From contig JBKBPL010000005.1 in the NCBI GenBank assembly GCA_046293075.1, positions 1 to 64,000 on the forward strand: a DNA stretch of 64,000 nt, written 5' to 3'. Numbering within the stretch: position 1 is the first letter of the stretch; every line of letters begins with the position of its first letter. This DNA is from Ga0077530 sp046293075. Its GTDB lineage: Bacteria > Pseudomonadota > Alphaproteobacteria > Rhizobiales > Hyphomicrobiaceae. Of this stretch, positions 34,247 to 43,096 are shown in pieces. The notes beneath the pieces are model-generated. The model was not told where the DNA came from. It saw only the letters and a program-made list of their open reading frames with translations, and did no database searches. Position numbers and translations under genes: made by a program.

Positions 34247-35683
34247 TCAGCCGAGCTGGCTGACGATCTTCTGCACCATGTAGACCTGCAAGCCCTCGGC
34301 GCCGCCCTCGTGACCGTAGCCCGAGTCCTTGATGCCGCCGAACGGCATCTCGGGCAGCGCGAGGCCCTGATGGTTGATCGTCACCATGCCGGACTCAAGC
34401 GCGTCGGCGACCTTGGTCGCGGTCCTCGTGTTGTGTGTGAAGGCATAGCTCGCGAGGCCATAGGGCAGGCTGTTCGCCTCCTTGAGCATCTCGTCCGTGT
34501 CCTTGAAGCGGATCATCACCGCCACCGGGCCGAACGGCTCCTCGCAGAGAATGCGCGCATTCTTGGGTACATCGGTGACAACCGTCGGCTCGAAGAAGTT
34601 GCCCTGATTGCCGATGCGGCTCCCACCCGTCGCAACCTTGCCGCCCTTCTCGCGCACGTCGGCGATGATCGCCTCCATCGCGTTGACGCGGCGCGGATTG
34701 GCGAGCGGACCCATCTTGCTGTCGGGGTCGAGGCCGTCACCGACCTTGATGCCCTTGGCGAGGTCAACGAATTTGCCGACGAACTTGTCATAGGCCTTCT
34801 CGTGCACGAAGAAGCGCGTCGGCGAGATGCAGACCTGCCCCGCGTTGCGGTACTTGAGGCCCGAGGTCAGCGCCGCGACGGCATCGGTATCGACGTCGTC
34901 GAAGATGAGCACCGGCGCGTGACCGCCGAGCTCCATCGTCGCGCGCTTCATGTGCAGCCCGGCGAGCGAGGCGAGATGCTTGCCAACCGGCACCGAGCCG
35001 GTGAACGAGATCTTGCGCACGCTCGGGTGCGGGATCAGATACTCGGAGATCTCCGCCGGCACGCCGTAGACGAGGTTCAGCACGCCCGCCGGCACGCCGG
35101 CATCGTGGAAGCAGCGCACGAGGCCGATCGGCGAGCCCGGCGTCTCTTCGGGACACTTGAGGATGATCGAGCAGCCGGCTGCCAGAGCGGCCGCGATCTT
35201 CCGCACGGCCTGGGTGACAGGAAAATTCCACGGCGCGAAGCCGGCGGTGACGCCGATCGGCTCCTGGATCACCAGGTTGCGCACGCCGTCGGCACGGGCC
35301 GGGATGATGCGGCCGTAGGCGCGGCGGCCTTCCTCGGCGAACCAGTCGATGATGTCGGCGCCGGAGAGCACCTCCATCTTGGCCTCGGCGAGGATCTTGC
35401 CCTGCTCGAGGGTGAGAACGCGGGCGATATCGTCGGCGCGCTCGCGCACGAGGTTTGCCGCCTTGCGCATGATGCCCGAGCGCTCGAAGGCGGAGACGCG
35501 GCGCCACGTCGCAAAGCCCTTCTCCGCCGCCTTCACCGCCCTGTCGAGATCGGGGCGTCCGGCATAGCCGAGCGTCGCGAGCGGCGTGTTCTTGGCCGGG
35601 TTCATGACCTCCTGCGACTTGCCCGAGGTCGGCTGCACCCACTGCCCGTCGATGTAGTGATTGAGCGTTTCGTATGTGGTCAT
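34247..35683 (-). CDS. NAD(P)-dependent aldehyde dehydrogenase (succinate-semialdehyde dehydrogenase-like)
   Basis: A 478-residue ALDH. Catalytic Glu lies in MELGGHAP and catalytic Cys in RNAGQVCISPTRFFV; the cofactor-binding region has APWNFPVTQAVRKIAAALAAGCS. The C-terminal INHQGLALPEMPFGGIKDSGYG is the pattern of succinate/glutarate-semialdehyde dehydrogenases. AAGGAG precedes the ATG at 35683. It is convergent with the P450 unit. No GABA aminotransferase or permease is adjacent, so the physiological substrate is open. Confidence 0.9.
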   Translation of the reverse strand: MTTYETLNHYIDGQWVQPTSGKSQEVMNPAKNTPLATLGYAGRPDLDRAVKAAEKGFATWRRVSAFERSGIMRKAANLVRERADDIARVLTLEQGKILAEAKMEVLSGADIIDWFAEEGRRAYGRIIPARADGVRNLVIQEPIGVTAGFAPWNFPVTQAVRKIAAALAAGCSIILKCPEETPGSPIGLVRCFHDAGVPAGVLNLVYGVPAEISEYLIPHPSVRKISFTGSVPVGKHLASLAGLHMKRATMELGGHAPVLIFDDVDTDAVAALTSGLKYRNAGQVCISPTRFFVHEKAYDKFVGKFVDLAKGIKVGDGLDPDSKMGPLANPRRVNAMEAIIADVREKGGKVATGGSRIGNQGNFFEPTVVTDVPKNARILCEEPFGPVAVMIRFKDTDEMLKEANSLPYGLASYAFTHNTRTATKVADALESGMVTINHQGLALPEMPFGGIKDSGYGHEGGAEGLQVYMVQKIVSQLG

Positions 35684-35816
35684 TTCTGCTCCTTGTGGGC
35701 AACGCGAAATGTACGGGCTGACATAACGGCCGCGGCTGCCCCCGCGCAAGGCATTTCCCCTTCCGGCACCGCGGCGAGGGCAGATCAGCTCTGAGCGGCC
35801 TGCACGTAAGCGCTCT

Positions 35817-36734
35817 TCAGGGACGATCGTCGAGCTCAAAAAGCTCTTCCGGCACGATGACGAGCCCGAAGGCCAGCCGGATGGCGACCAGAAGCACGAG
35901 AATGGCTAGAAGCGCTCTAAGCTGCTCGGCCTTGAGGCGCTGTCCGGCACGCACGCCGTACTGCGCGCCGAAGACGCCGGCGATCATCAACGGAGCCGCG
36001 AGCAGCAGGTCGACGGAGAAGTTTTGCGTCGCCTGCAGCAGCGTCGCAAAGGCGGTCGTGAAGACGACCTGGAACTGCGATGTGCCGATGACGACGCGCG
36101 TTGGCACCCGCAGCAGGTAGATCAGTGCCGGAACGAGCAAAAAACCTCCGCCGACACCCATGATTGCCGTCAGCCAGCCTACCGCCGCGCCGATGAGCAC
36201 GGGCGGGATCGCGCTGATGTAGAGCTTCGCCGTCCGGAAGCGCATCTTGATCGGCAGGCGCTGCACCCAGATGTGCTGGCCACCGCGGCGGCTCGTCGTC
36301 TTCACCAGGCCGGACGCCGGGCGCATCGCGCGGACGCTTTCGACCAGCATCAGCCCGCCGACCGTGCCGAGCAGGATCACATAGGACATGGCGATGAAGA
36401 AATCGAGCTGGCCGGCCGCCTTGAGCAGGCGCTGGATGATAATCCCTGTGGTCGCGCCGACCATGCCGCCGCCAATGAGCAGGAGGCCCATCCTGAGATC
36501 GACATTGCCGCGCTGCCAGTGCGCAATTGCCCCCGACACGGACGACGCCACGACCTGGCTGGCACCCGTACCCACGGCAATCGCCGGTGGCACGCCAAGA
36601 AAGATCAGGAACGGCGTGGTGATGAAACCGCCGCCAATGCCGAACATGCCCGACAGGAACCCAACGACGAGCCCGAGCGTGATCAGTACGCGCAGGTCGA
36701 TGGCAAGCTCTGCAATCGGGAGGTAGACGCTCAT
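35817..36734 (-). CDS. TauE/SafE family sulfite or organosulfonate exporter
   Basis: A 305-residue inner-membrane protein with eight or so hydrophobic segments in two homologous halves. Each half carries the family glycine signature: GMFGIGGGFITTPFLIFLG in the first and AIMGVGGGFLLVPALIYLL in the second. A hydrophilic loop (about 135-170) lies between them. Members export sulfite, sulfoacetate and related anions. It is divergent from the CoA-lyase gene. No sulfonate catabolic enzymes sit next to it, although a sulfatase-like gene lies 5 kb away. Substrate not resolved. Confidence 0.88.
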   Translation of the reverse strand: MSVYLPIAELAIDLRVLITLGLVVGFLSGMFGIGGGFITTPFLIFLGVPPAIAVGTGASQVVASSVSGAIAHWQRGNVDLRMGLLLIGGGMVGATTGIIIQRLLKAAGQLDFFIAMSYVILLGTVGGLMLVESVRAMRPASGLVKTTSRRGGQHIWVQRLPIKMRFRTAKLYISAIPPVLIGAAVGWLTAIMGVGGGFLLVPALIYLLRVPTRVVIGTSQFQVVFTTAFATLLQATQNFSVDLLLAAPLMIAGVFGAQYGVRAGQRLKAEQLRALLAILVLLVAIRLAFGLVIVPEELFELDDRP

Positions 36735-36967
36735 GAGCGAAAGTGGCCTTGCTTAATGCGGCATCGCCGGCAGAAGGTGCTGCTTACGCCCGCCCCAGCG
36801 CCGCCTCACTGTGGTGCAGCGTCGCGGCGCACGCTTGACGGTGTGACGAGGCGCACGAAATTCGCTCGCCCGAGAACCGAGTGCACAATGCGGCGCCGCT
36901 GACGACCATTGCGCCTGCGGATAACGCGCGCGATAAGACACGGGATCCCACCTGCCTGGAGATGACC

Positions 36968-37846
36968 ATGACCGTCCGCCCGCGACGCAGCGTGCTCTAC
37001 ATGCCGGGCGCAAATGCGCGCGCCCTCGAAAAAGCCAAGTCCCTGCCCGCCGATGCCCTGATCCTCGACCTCGAGGATGCCGTCGCACCGGATGCCAAGG
37101 TCCAGGCGCGCACCCAGGTGACCGACGCGGTCAAGGCCGGTGGCTACGGCCCGCGCGAGATCGTAATCCGAATCAACGGCCTCGATACACCATGGGGTGC
37201 CGAGGATCTCAAGGCCGCCGTCGCCGCGCAGCCGGACGCGATCCTCATTCCGAAGGCTGCGAGCAGCGATGACATTGCGCGCGCCTCGGCGGCCATGCGC
37301 CAGGCGGGCGCTGGCGAGGCCATGCAACTGTGGGCCATGATCGAGACGCCGATCGCGATCCTCAAGGCCGGCGAGATCGCCGCCGCAGCGCATCACGCCG
37401 GATCGCGCCTCGCCGTGCTGGTGATGGGCCTTAATGATCTCGTGAAGGAGACGGGCGCGGCGCTCGATGGCGAGCGCACAGCAGCGCTCTACTGGCTCTC
37501 CGCGGCGCTCACCGCAGCACGCGCGTACGGCCTCACCATCCTTGACGGCGTCTACAACAACTTCCGCGATATGGAGGGCTATGCCAGGGAATGCCGACAC
37601 GGACGGATGCTCGGCTTTGACGGCAAGACGCTCATCCATCCCGATCAGATCGCGCTGGCCAACGACGTGTTCTCTCCCCCGGCGGCTGAGGTCGCGTTCG
37701 CGCGCAAGATCATCGCGGCCTTCGACCAGCCCGAGAACAAGGGCAAGGGCGTGATCAATCTCGAGGGCCGCATGGTCGAGCTGCTGCACGCCGAGATCGC
37801 GCGGCGCACCGTCGCCATCGCCGATGCCATCGCCGCACGAGGCTGA
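36968..37846 (+). CDS. HpcH/HpaI aldolase family CoA ester lyase (CitE-like)
   Basis: A 292-residue TIM-barrel protein of the citrate-lyase-beta-like group. It shows RRSVLYMPGANARALEKA at the start, LEDAVAPDAK with the metal-binding acidic residues, LWAMIETPIAI, and the C-terminal GFDGKTLIHPDQI. Relatives include malyl-CoA, citramalyl-CoA and beta-methylmalyl-CoA lyases or thioesterases. GGAG lies six bases before the ATG at 36968; the other ATG at 36962 would leave no spacing. The next gene starts 3 bp after its stop. The precise acyl-CoA is unknown. Confidence 0.87.
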   Translation: MTVRPRRSVLYMPGANARALEKAKSLPADALILDLEDAVAPDAKVQARTQVTDAVKAGGYGPREIVIRINGLDTPWGAEDLKAAVAAQPDAILIPKAASSDDIARASAAMRQAGAGEAMQLWAMIETPIAILKAGEIAAAAHHAGSRLAVLVMGLNDLVKETGAALDGERTAALYWLSAALTAARAYGLTILDGVYNNFRDMEGYARECRHGRMLGFDGKTLIHPDQIALANDVFSPPAAEVAFARKIIAAFDQPENKGKGVINLEGRMVELLHAEIARRTVAIADAIAARG

Positions 37847-37849
37847 CCG

Positions 37850-38827
37850 TTGCGCCTGGCACGGCTCACCGCGAGCGTCGAGCACTGGCCCACGGCCGGC
37901 GCCTTCAGGATCGCGCGCGGCGCGCGCAGGCAAGCCATTGTCGTGGTCGTACACGCGGCAGCCGACGGCATCGTCGGGCGCGGCGAGTGCGTGCCCTATG
38001 CGCGCTATGGCGAGACTGTCGAGGGCGTTGTCGCGGCGATCGAGCGCGTGGGCGCGATAGCCTCGCGCGAGGCGCTGGCCAGGACGCTTGCGCCCGGTGC
38101 CGCCCGCAATGCGATCGATTGCGCGCTCTGGGATCTCGACGCGAAACGCAGTGGCCGCCGCGCCGCGGCGCTGGCCGGCCTCGCGCCGCTCAAACCGGTT
38201 TCTACCTGCTACACGCTGAGCCTCGATACGCCGGAAGCGATGGCGGCACGCGCACGGCAAGCGGTGGACCATCCCCTGCTGAAGATCAAGCTTGGCGGCG
38301 GCGCCGCAGATGCCGTGCGGATGCGCGCGATCCGTGCGGCGCGGCCCGCGGCGCGCCTCGTCGCCGATGCCAATGAAGCTTGGCAGCCTGACGAGCTGGA
38401 GATGCTGCTCGCCGTCGCCAGCGAGTTGCGCTTCGAGCTGATCGAGCAACCGCTTCCGGCCGGCAATGACAGCGCGCTTGCGCACGCGAGGCGGGCGGTG
38501 CCGATCTGCGCCGATGAAGCCGCGCATACGGCCGAAGGTCTCGCCGCGCTCCGCGACCGCTATGACGCCGTCAACATCAAGCTCGACAAGACCGGCGGGC
38601 TCACCGGCGCGCTTGCCATGGCCGCGGAAGCGCGCCGCCACGGCTTCAAGATCATGGTTGGCTGCATGCTGGCGACCTCGCTCGCGATGGCGCCCGCGAC
38701 GCTCGTCGCACAGTCTGCCGACTGGGTCGATCTCGATGGGCCGCTGCTGCTGGCGAAGGATCGCCCGGAGGGGCTCGCCTACGCCGATGGCTGCGTCGGG
38801 CCGCCGGCCGCCGCGTTGTGGGGGTAG
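37850..38827 (+). CDS. Enolase-superfamily dipeptide epimerase (L-Ala-D/L-Glu epimerase-like)
   Basis: A 325-residue enolase-superfamily enzyme of the muconate-lactonizing subgroup. Catalytic Lys lies in LLKIKLGGG; metal ligands are the Asp in VADANEAW, the Glu in ELIEQPL and the Asp in ICADEAAH. The second catalytic Lys is in VNIKLDKTGGLTGAL, and a substrate-specificity strand is MVGCMLATSLA. That set is characteristic of dipeptide epimerases active in murein-peptide recycling. The start is a TTG 3 bp after the upstream stop, which implies translational coupling with the CoA-lyase, an odd pairing. Confidence 0.85.
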   Translation: MRLARLTASVEHWPTAGAFRIARGARRQAIVVVVHAAADGIVGRGECVPYARYGETVEGVVAAIERVGAIASREALARTLAPGAARNAIDCALWDLDAKRSGRRAAALAGLAPLKPVSTCYTLSLDTPEAMAARARQAVDHPLLKIKLGGGAADAVRMRAIRAARPAARLVADANEAWQPDELEMLLAVASELRFELIEQPLPAGNDSALAHARRAVPICADEAAHTAEGLAALRDRYDAVNIKLDKTGGLTGALAMAAEARRHGFKIMVGCMLATSLAMAPATLVAQSADWVDLDGPLLLAKDRPEGLAYADGCVGPPAAALWG

Positions 38828-38835
38828 CGGTCGCG

Positions 38836-39246
38836 CTACCGCCCCGATGGAAAATACTCATCCCCGTGGCGATAGAAGATCTTCCAGGCCCCGTCCTCGA
38901 AGCGGTAGGCCTGCGTGACGCGCAACGTGCGCGCGTACTCGCGGCCGTCAAGGCTGCGGATCATGTGCTCGAAGTCCGCCGTGAGCGCCAACGTGCCGTT
39001 GATGACGGTCGAGAGATTCTCGAGGCGCGTGAGGCGCGCACGAACCCTGCCCGTGACCCAGTCGAGCCGGTGACCGACCTCCGGCCAACCCTGCTCCATA
39101 CCGCCCTGCGCGCCGAAGATCATGACGTCGGGCTTGTGCGACCACAGGGCCTTGAAGGGCTCACTATCGCCGGCGAGCTGTGCGGCGATGGCCTTCTCGA
39201 ACTCGGCGCGAAACGACGCAAAGGCTGCTTCCAGGTCCGCTGACAT
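38836..39246 (-). CDS. SnoaL/NTF2-like small protein
   Basis: A 136-residue protein with the cone-shaped NTF2/SnoaL fold pattern: N-terminal helices (LEAAFASFRAEFEKAIAAQLAGD), a strand with FKALWSHKPDVMIFGAQGG, then strands LSTVINGTLALTADFEHMI and LRVTQAYRFEDGAWKIFYRHGDEY. This type is often annotated as a DUF4440-like or ketosteroid-isomerase-like protein. GGAGG precedes the ATG at 39246. It is convergent with the epimerase (8 bp apart) and downstream of the SDR gene by 76 bp on the same strand. Substrate or role unknown. Confidence 0.78.
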   Translation of the reverse strand: MSADLEAAFASFRAEFEKAIAAQLAGDSEPFKALWSHKPDVMIFGAQGGMEQGWPEVGHRLDWVTGRVRARLTRLENLSTVINGTLALTADFEHMIRSLDGREYARTLRVTQAYRFEDGAWKIFYRHGDEYFPSGR

Positions 39247-39322
39247 GCCAACCTCCGGCTTCATCCACGAATGCCGCGCGATGCGAGGAACCGCGGGTCC
39301 CGCACGCGCAGCGCCGCCATCG

Positions 39323-40093
39323 TCATTCCGTCGGCAGGAGGTGGCCGCCATCGACGGTCAGGACACTCCCTGTCATGAAGGAGCCCGCATCCGACGCGAG
39401 CAACAGCAGCGGTCCATCCAGTTCGCCGAGGTGCCCGAGACGGCGCATGGGCACGTGCGCGATCATGCGTTTGCCCGGCTCCGTCTCCCAGAACTCGGCA
39501 TTGAGCTCAGTGGAGATGTAACCCGGCGCGATCGCATTGACGCGGATGCGGTCCCGCGCCAGCTCCAGCGCCATGTTGCGCGTTAGGGCAATCACCGCTG
39601 CCTTCGACGCCGAGTAGGCCGAGAGCGTCTTGATCGCGCCGAGTCCGACGATCGACGAGATGTTGATGATCGAGCCGCCCTTCCCCGCCGCCACCATGCG
39701 CCGCGCGGCCTCCTGCCCGACGTGAAACACGCCATCGAGGTTCACGTCCATGATCTTGCGCCACTGCTCCTCGCGCATGCGCGTGAACCACGCGGGGTCC
39801 GTGATGCCGGCATTGTTGACGCAGATCGATACCGGACCGAGCGCCGCCGCGCCCTCTGCGAATGCACGCTCGACGTCGTTGCGGTCCGTGACATCCATCG
39901 CGACGGCGTGCGCCGTGCCGCCGGCAGCCGTGATCCGTGCCTTGAGAGCCTCAAGCCGGTCCGTACGCCGCGCGGCCACGATGACCTTGGCGCCGGCCGC
40001 GGCCAGGACGGCCGCGAAGTGCTCGCCAAGCCCCGAGGAGGCGCCGGTCACGAGCGCCGTGCGGCCGGCGAGCGAGAAGAGGTTGGGTGACAT
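39323..40093 (-). CDS. Short-chain dehydrogenase/reductase
   Basis: A 256-residue classical SDR. The NAD(P) motif is TGASSGLG (17-24), NNAG is at 93-96, the catalytic residues are Ser146/147 in INISSIVG and Y160-x3-K164 in YSASK. ARR at 41-43 follows the second strand, favouring NADPH. It ends with the usual SFMTGSVLTVDGG. It precedes the SnoaL-like gene on the same strand. A 3-oxoacyl or steroid-like ketone is plausible, but SDR specificity cannot be read from these motifs. Confidence 0.88.
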   Translation of the reverse strand: MSPNLFSLAGRTALVTGASSGLGEHFAAVLAAAGAKVIVAARRTDRLEALKARITAAGGTAHAVAMDVTDRNDVERAFAEGAAALGPVSICVNNAGITDPAWFTRMREEQWRKIMDVNLDGVFHVGQEAARRMVAAGKGGSIINISSIVGLGAIKTLSAYSASKAAVIALTRNMALELARDRIRVNAIAPGYISTELNAEFWETEPGKRMIAHVPMRRLGHLGELDGPLLLLASDAGSFMTGSVLTVDGGHLLPTE

Positions 40094-40716
40094 TCGGTCT
40101 CCGGGCGTTCTGCCTGACAGGTCGCGGACAATTCACCACTTCCAGGACGCAGATGCAATTTCCTGAAGCGTGGAGCGGCGGTGCGCCCGAAGTTGGTCAG
40201 CTTGTCCCCGGTCTTCTACGCGGCCGTATTGTCGAGACCGCGCGTGGCACAAAGGGGGCCCTTCCGGAGGCGTCCGAAGTCGCGCCAGGCGTGCTGCTCC
40301 CGGAGCTTGCCTCCGGCCTGCTGCCTCCGCACATGACGCACGTGCGTGAGCCGGAGCCGACCGGCCAGGGCAGGTGGAGAAAGCGGGCGGCAAAACGGGG
40401 TGGCAGGCGCCGCTCATCTTCCTCATTCGGACTGGCGTTGCCGCCCCGTCCCCTTGCATCTCACAGCCCGGCGCGGCAGCGCGGCCGGGTCGCACGGCGT
40501 GTTCGTCGATGTCGAGGTCGCGCCTGTGGCGCGAGCGGGGCCATCATGCCTCTGGCATGTCTTTGACATGACCCTGCACACCGACCGCCCCCGGAGCCCT
40601 CATTGTTATGACACCTGGAGTTCGCCGCAAGCGCAATCATCAAGAGAAGCGCGTTATGAGGGTGACCTTCCCAATGGGAGCGCGAGAGCTGGATCTTTCA
40701 ACCACCAAACATCATC
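40094..40716. other. 620-bp interval with no convincing gene
   Basis: Open frames exist on both strands (for example 40087-40566 and 40133-40495) but their translations are low-complexity and Arg/Ala/Pro-rich, with no motif, signal or ribosome site. The right third (about 40560-40716) is lower in GC and contains the promoter region for the MFS gene. The interval may be the remains of a decayed gene; nothing recognisable is left. Confidence 0.5.
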
Positions 40717-41961
40717 ATGCCGACCGTCACCCCTTGCACCAGCGATTCCCCGATGCCGTTTCGCTCGCCCACTGTCCGTGCCGTTGCCGCCCTGTCGGTG
40801 ACCCAGCTCATTGGCTGGGGCGCGACGTTCTGGTTGCCCGCGGTCACTGGACCTGCCATGGCCGGGGAACTGGGCATGGCGCTGCCCATGGTCATGGCAG
40901 GCCCGACAGTCATGCTTGTCGTCATGGGCATGGCATCCTGGCCGCTGAGCGGCATCTTCGAGCGCCACGGCGCACGCCCGATTATGGTCTTAGGATCACT
41001 CCTGGGCGCAGCCGGCCTGCTCGTCATGGGCGTGGCCAATGGTCTTGCGTCCTATGTCCTGTCTTGGATCATTCTCGGCCTCGCTGGGGCCGGCATGTTA
41101 ACGACACCAGCGCAGATCGCGGTGACCGAGATCGCCGGCGCGAAAGCGCGCCAGGCGCTTGGCGTGCTGATCCTGACCGGCGGGCTGACATCAACCATCG
41201 TCTGGCCGCTGACAGGGCTTCTGCAGGCCCAACTGGGCTGGCGCACGACGACGCTCGTCTACGCCGCCCTTATGCTGCTTGTCTGCCTGCCACTGCATTG
41301 GGCCACGCTTGCCCGCCGGCCCAGGGAGAAGTCCGCCGCGAAGACGACGGTCGACCCTGCCCCCATTGACCGGCCACGCTTCGCCCTGCTGGCCATGACC
41401 TTTGCCGCCAATGGCTTCTTCACCTGGGGCTTTGCTCTCACCATCATCATCCTGTTCGAGGCTCAGGGCCTCGATCGCGCAAGTGCGCTGACGGCCGCGG
41501 CCTTGATCGGTATTGCTCAATGGGCGGGGCGCATGGTTGATTTTCTCGGCGGCCTGCGCTGGTCAGGCTTCGTCACAGCCCTCGCCGCCTCTGTCCTGTT
41601 TCCGCTGAGCTTCATCGTTCTTCTGCTGACCGGCAGCTTCGTCGGCGCCATGCTTTTTGCCACGCTCTACGGCGTTGCCAGCGGCGTCACCGCCGTCACC
41701 CGCGCCACGCTGCCACTGCAGATCTTCCCCACCGGCGCCTATGCCCGCGCATCGGCGCAGCTCGCGGTACCGCTCAACCTCTCCTTTGCCGCTGCGCCGC
41801 CGATATTCGCCGCCATCATGACCTCTGCCGGTCCGCATGCCGCCCTATGGCTGGCCTTCATGATCTCGATCTTTGCCTTCTGCACACTTCTCGCTCTTAT
41901 GCTGCTGCACCAGCGAATGAGTCAGACATCACCGCAGAACTGCATCCGGAATGTCGATTGA
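40717..41961 (+). CDS. Major facilitator superfamily permease
   Basis: A 414-residue inner-membrane protein with 12 predicted segments. Conserved features are the loop-2/3 region GIFERHGARPIMVLGSLLG and a duplicated half starting near RPRFALLAMTFAANGFFTWGF. The central loop (about 200-220) is hydrophilic. Substrate is unknown. It is isolated between a 620-bp non-coding region and a repeat fragment, convergent with the ugp operon. Its codon use appears slightly less GC-biased than its neighbours, which would fit acquisition by transfer, but I have not measured it. Confidence 0.85.
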   Translation: MPTVTPCTSDSPMPFRSPTVRAVAALSVTQLIGWGATFWLPAVTGPAMAGELGMALPMVMAGPTVMLVVMGMASWPLSGIFERHGARPIMVLGSLLGAAGLLVMGVANGLASYVLSWIILGLAGAGMLTTPAQIAVTEIAGAKARQALGVLILTGGLTSTIVWPLTGLLQAQLGWRTTTLVYAALMLLVCLPLHWATLARRPREKSAAKTTVDPAPIDRPRFALLAMTFAANGFFTWGFALTIIILFEAQGLDRASALTAAALIGIAQWAGRMVDFLGGLRWSGFVTALAASVLFPLSFIVLLLTGSFVGAMLFATLYGVASGVTAVTRATLPLQIFPTGAYARASAQLAVPLNLSFAAAPPIFAAIMTSAGPHAALWLAFMISIFAFCTLLALMLLHQRMSQTSPQNCIRNVD

Positions 41962-41965
41962 GCCT

Positions 41966-41994
41966 ATTGTGGTGACTCCGGAGTCCGCCACCAC
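41966..41994. repeat. Single-arm copy of a palindromic intergenic element
   Basis: TATTGTGGTGACTCCGGAGT continues as CCGCCACCAC. It matches, with few changes, one arm and inner segment of the complete inverted-repeat element at 56524-56602 (shared TGTGGT, TCCGGAG and AGTCCGCCACCAC). It lies in the 48-bp gap between the convergent MFS and ugpC genes and contains the perfect palindrome ACTCCGGAGT. Confidence 0.55.
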
Positions 41995-42009
41995 GCCGCG
42001 GCGACGAGC

Positions 42010-43092
42010 TTACCCGCGCCTGAGCGCCCGGCCCGTGGCCGTATCGAATACGTGCACGCGGCTCTCAGGCACGTGGAGGGGAATCTCGCCATTGCCGAGG
42101 TCGCGCATCGACGACGGCACGGAAAGCACGAGCTGGGCGCCGCCCGCCAGGCCGTGGATCAGGCGGTTCGGTCCCAATTCCTCGACGAACTCCGTCTTGA
42201 CGGCAAAGCCGTTGCTCTCCCCAGGCGCGGCGACGCTCATGTCCTCGGGCCGGATGCCGACCTCGACCGCGGTCCCGTCTGCGACCTCGAACTGATCGGC
42301 ATCGAAATCGAGCGTGCCCGATCCGGCAATCTCGACCTTGCCGCGACCGATCACGCGACCCGGCACCAGATTCATCGCTGGCGAACCGATGAAGGTCGCG
42401 ACGAAGCGCGTCGCCGGCCGGTTGTAGACTTCCGTCGGCTTGCCGACCTGCTCGATGCGACCCTGGTTCATGACGACGACCACATCGGCGAGCGTCATGG
42501 CTTCGACCTGATCGTGGGTGACGAAGATCGAGGTTGCCTTGAGGCGGTTGTGCAGCCGCCGGATCTCGACGCGCATCTGTACGCGCAGCTTGGCGTCGAG
42601 GTTCGACAGCGGCTCGTCGAACAGGAAGGCCTGCGGCTCACGCACGATGGCGCGGCCCATGGCGACGCGCTGGCGCTGACCGCCGGAGAGCGCGCGGGGC
42701 CGACGGTCAAGGAAGTCCTCGATCGCGAGCATCCTCGCAGCCTCGCGCACGCGCCGCTCGATCTCGGGCTTGGGCGTACCACGATTGCGCAGGCCATAGG
42801 CCATGTTGTCGTAGACGCTCATGTGCGGATAGAGCGCGTAGTTCTGGAAGACCATGGCGATGTCGCGCTTGGCCGGCTCGACGTCGTTCACGATCCGCTC
42901 GCCGATGCGGCAGGTGCCGCCCGTGATGGTCTCGAGGCCGGCGATCATGCGCAGCAGCGTGGACTTGCCGCAGCCCGAGGGGCCGAGCAGGACCGTGAAC
43001 GAGCCGTTCGGCACGTTGAGCGAGACACCCTTCACGGCCTCCACCCCGCCCGGATAGACCTTCGTCACGTTGTCGAGCACTACCGAGGCCAT
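42010..43092 (-). CDS. ugpC: ABC transporter ATP-binding protein, UgpC/MalK type
   Basis: A 360-residue ATPase. Walker A is LLGPSGCGKSTLLRM, the Q-loop is VFQNYALYPHMSV, the ABC signature LSGGQRQRVAMGRA, Walker B AFLFDEPLSNLDAK and the switch His is in FVTHDQVEAM. The C-terminal part (about 235-360) is the regulatory TOBE/OB domain with VGIRPEDM. It powers import through UgpA-UgpE, most likely of sn-glycerol-3-phosphate or its diesters. Last gene of ugpBAEC, 4 bp after ugpE. Confidence 0.92.
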   Translation of the reverse strand: MASVVLDNVTKVYPGGVEAVKGVSLNVPNGSFTVLLGPSGCGKSTLLRMIAGLETITGGTCRIGERIVNDVEPAKRDIAMVFQNYALYPHMSVYDNMAYGLRNRGTPKPEIERRVREAARMLAIEDFLDRRPRALSGGQRQRVAMGRAIVREPQAFLFDEPLSNLDAKLRVQMRVEIRRLHNRLKATSIFVTHDQVEAMTLADVVVVMNQGRIEQVGKPTEVYNRPATRFVATFIGSPAMNLVPGRVIGRGKVEIAGSGTLDFDADQFEVADGTAVEVGIRPEDMSVAAPGESNGFAVKTEFVEELGPNRLIHGLAGGAQLVLSVPSSMRDLGNGEIPLHVPESRVHVFDTATGRALRRG

Positions 43093-43096
43093 ACGG

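Noticed and set aside
36806..38641. Open frame of 611 codons on the minus strand opposite the CoA-lyase and epimerase genes.
   Set aside because: Shadow frame; both plus-strand genes show complete catalytic motifs.
40087..40566. 159-codon plus-strand frame and overlapping 120-codon minus-strand frame in the SDR-MFS gap.
   Set aside because: Neither has a motif or ribosome site, and the two overlap; treated as non-coding.
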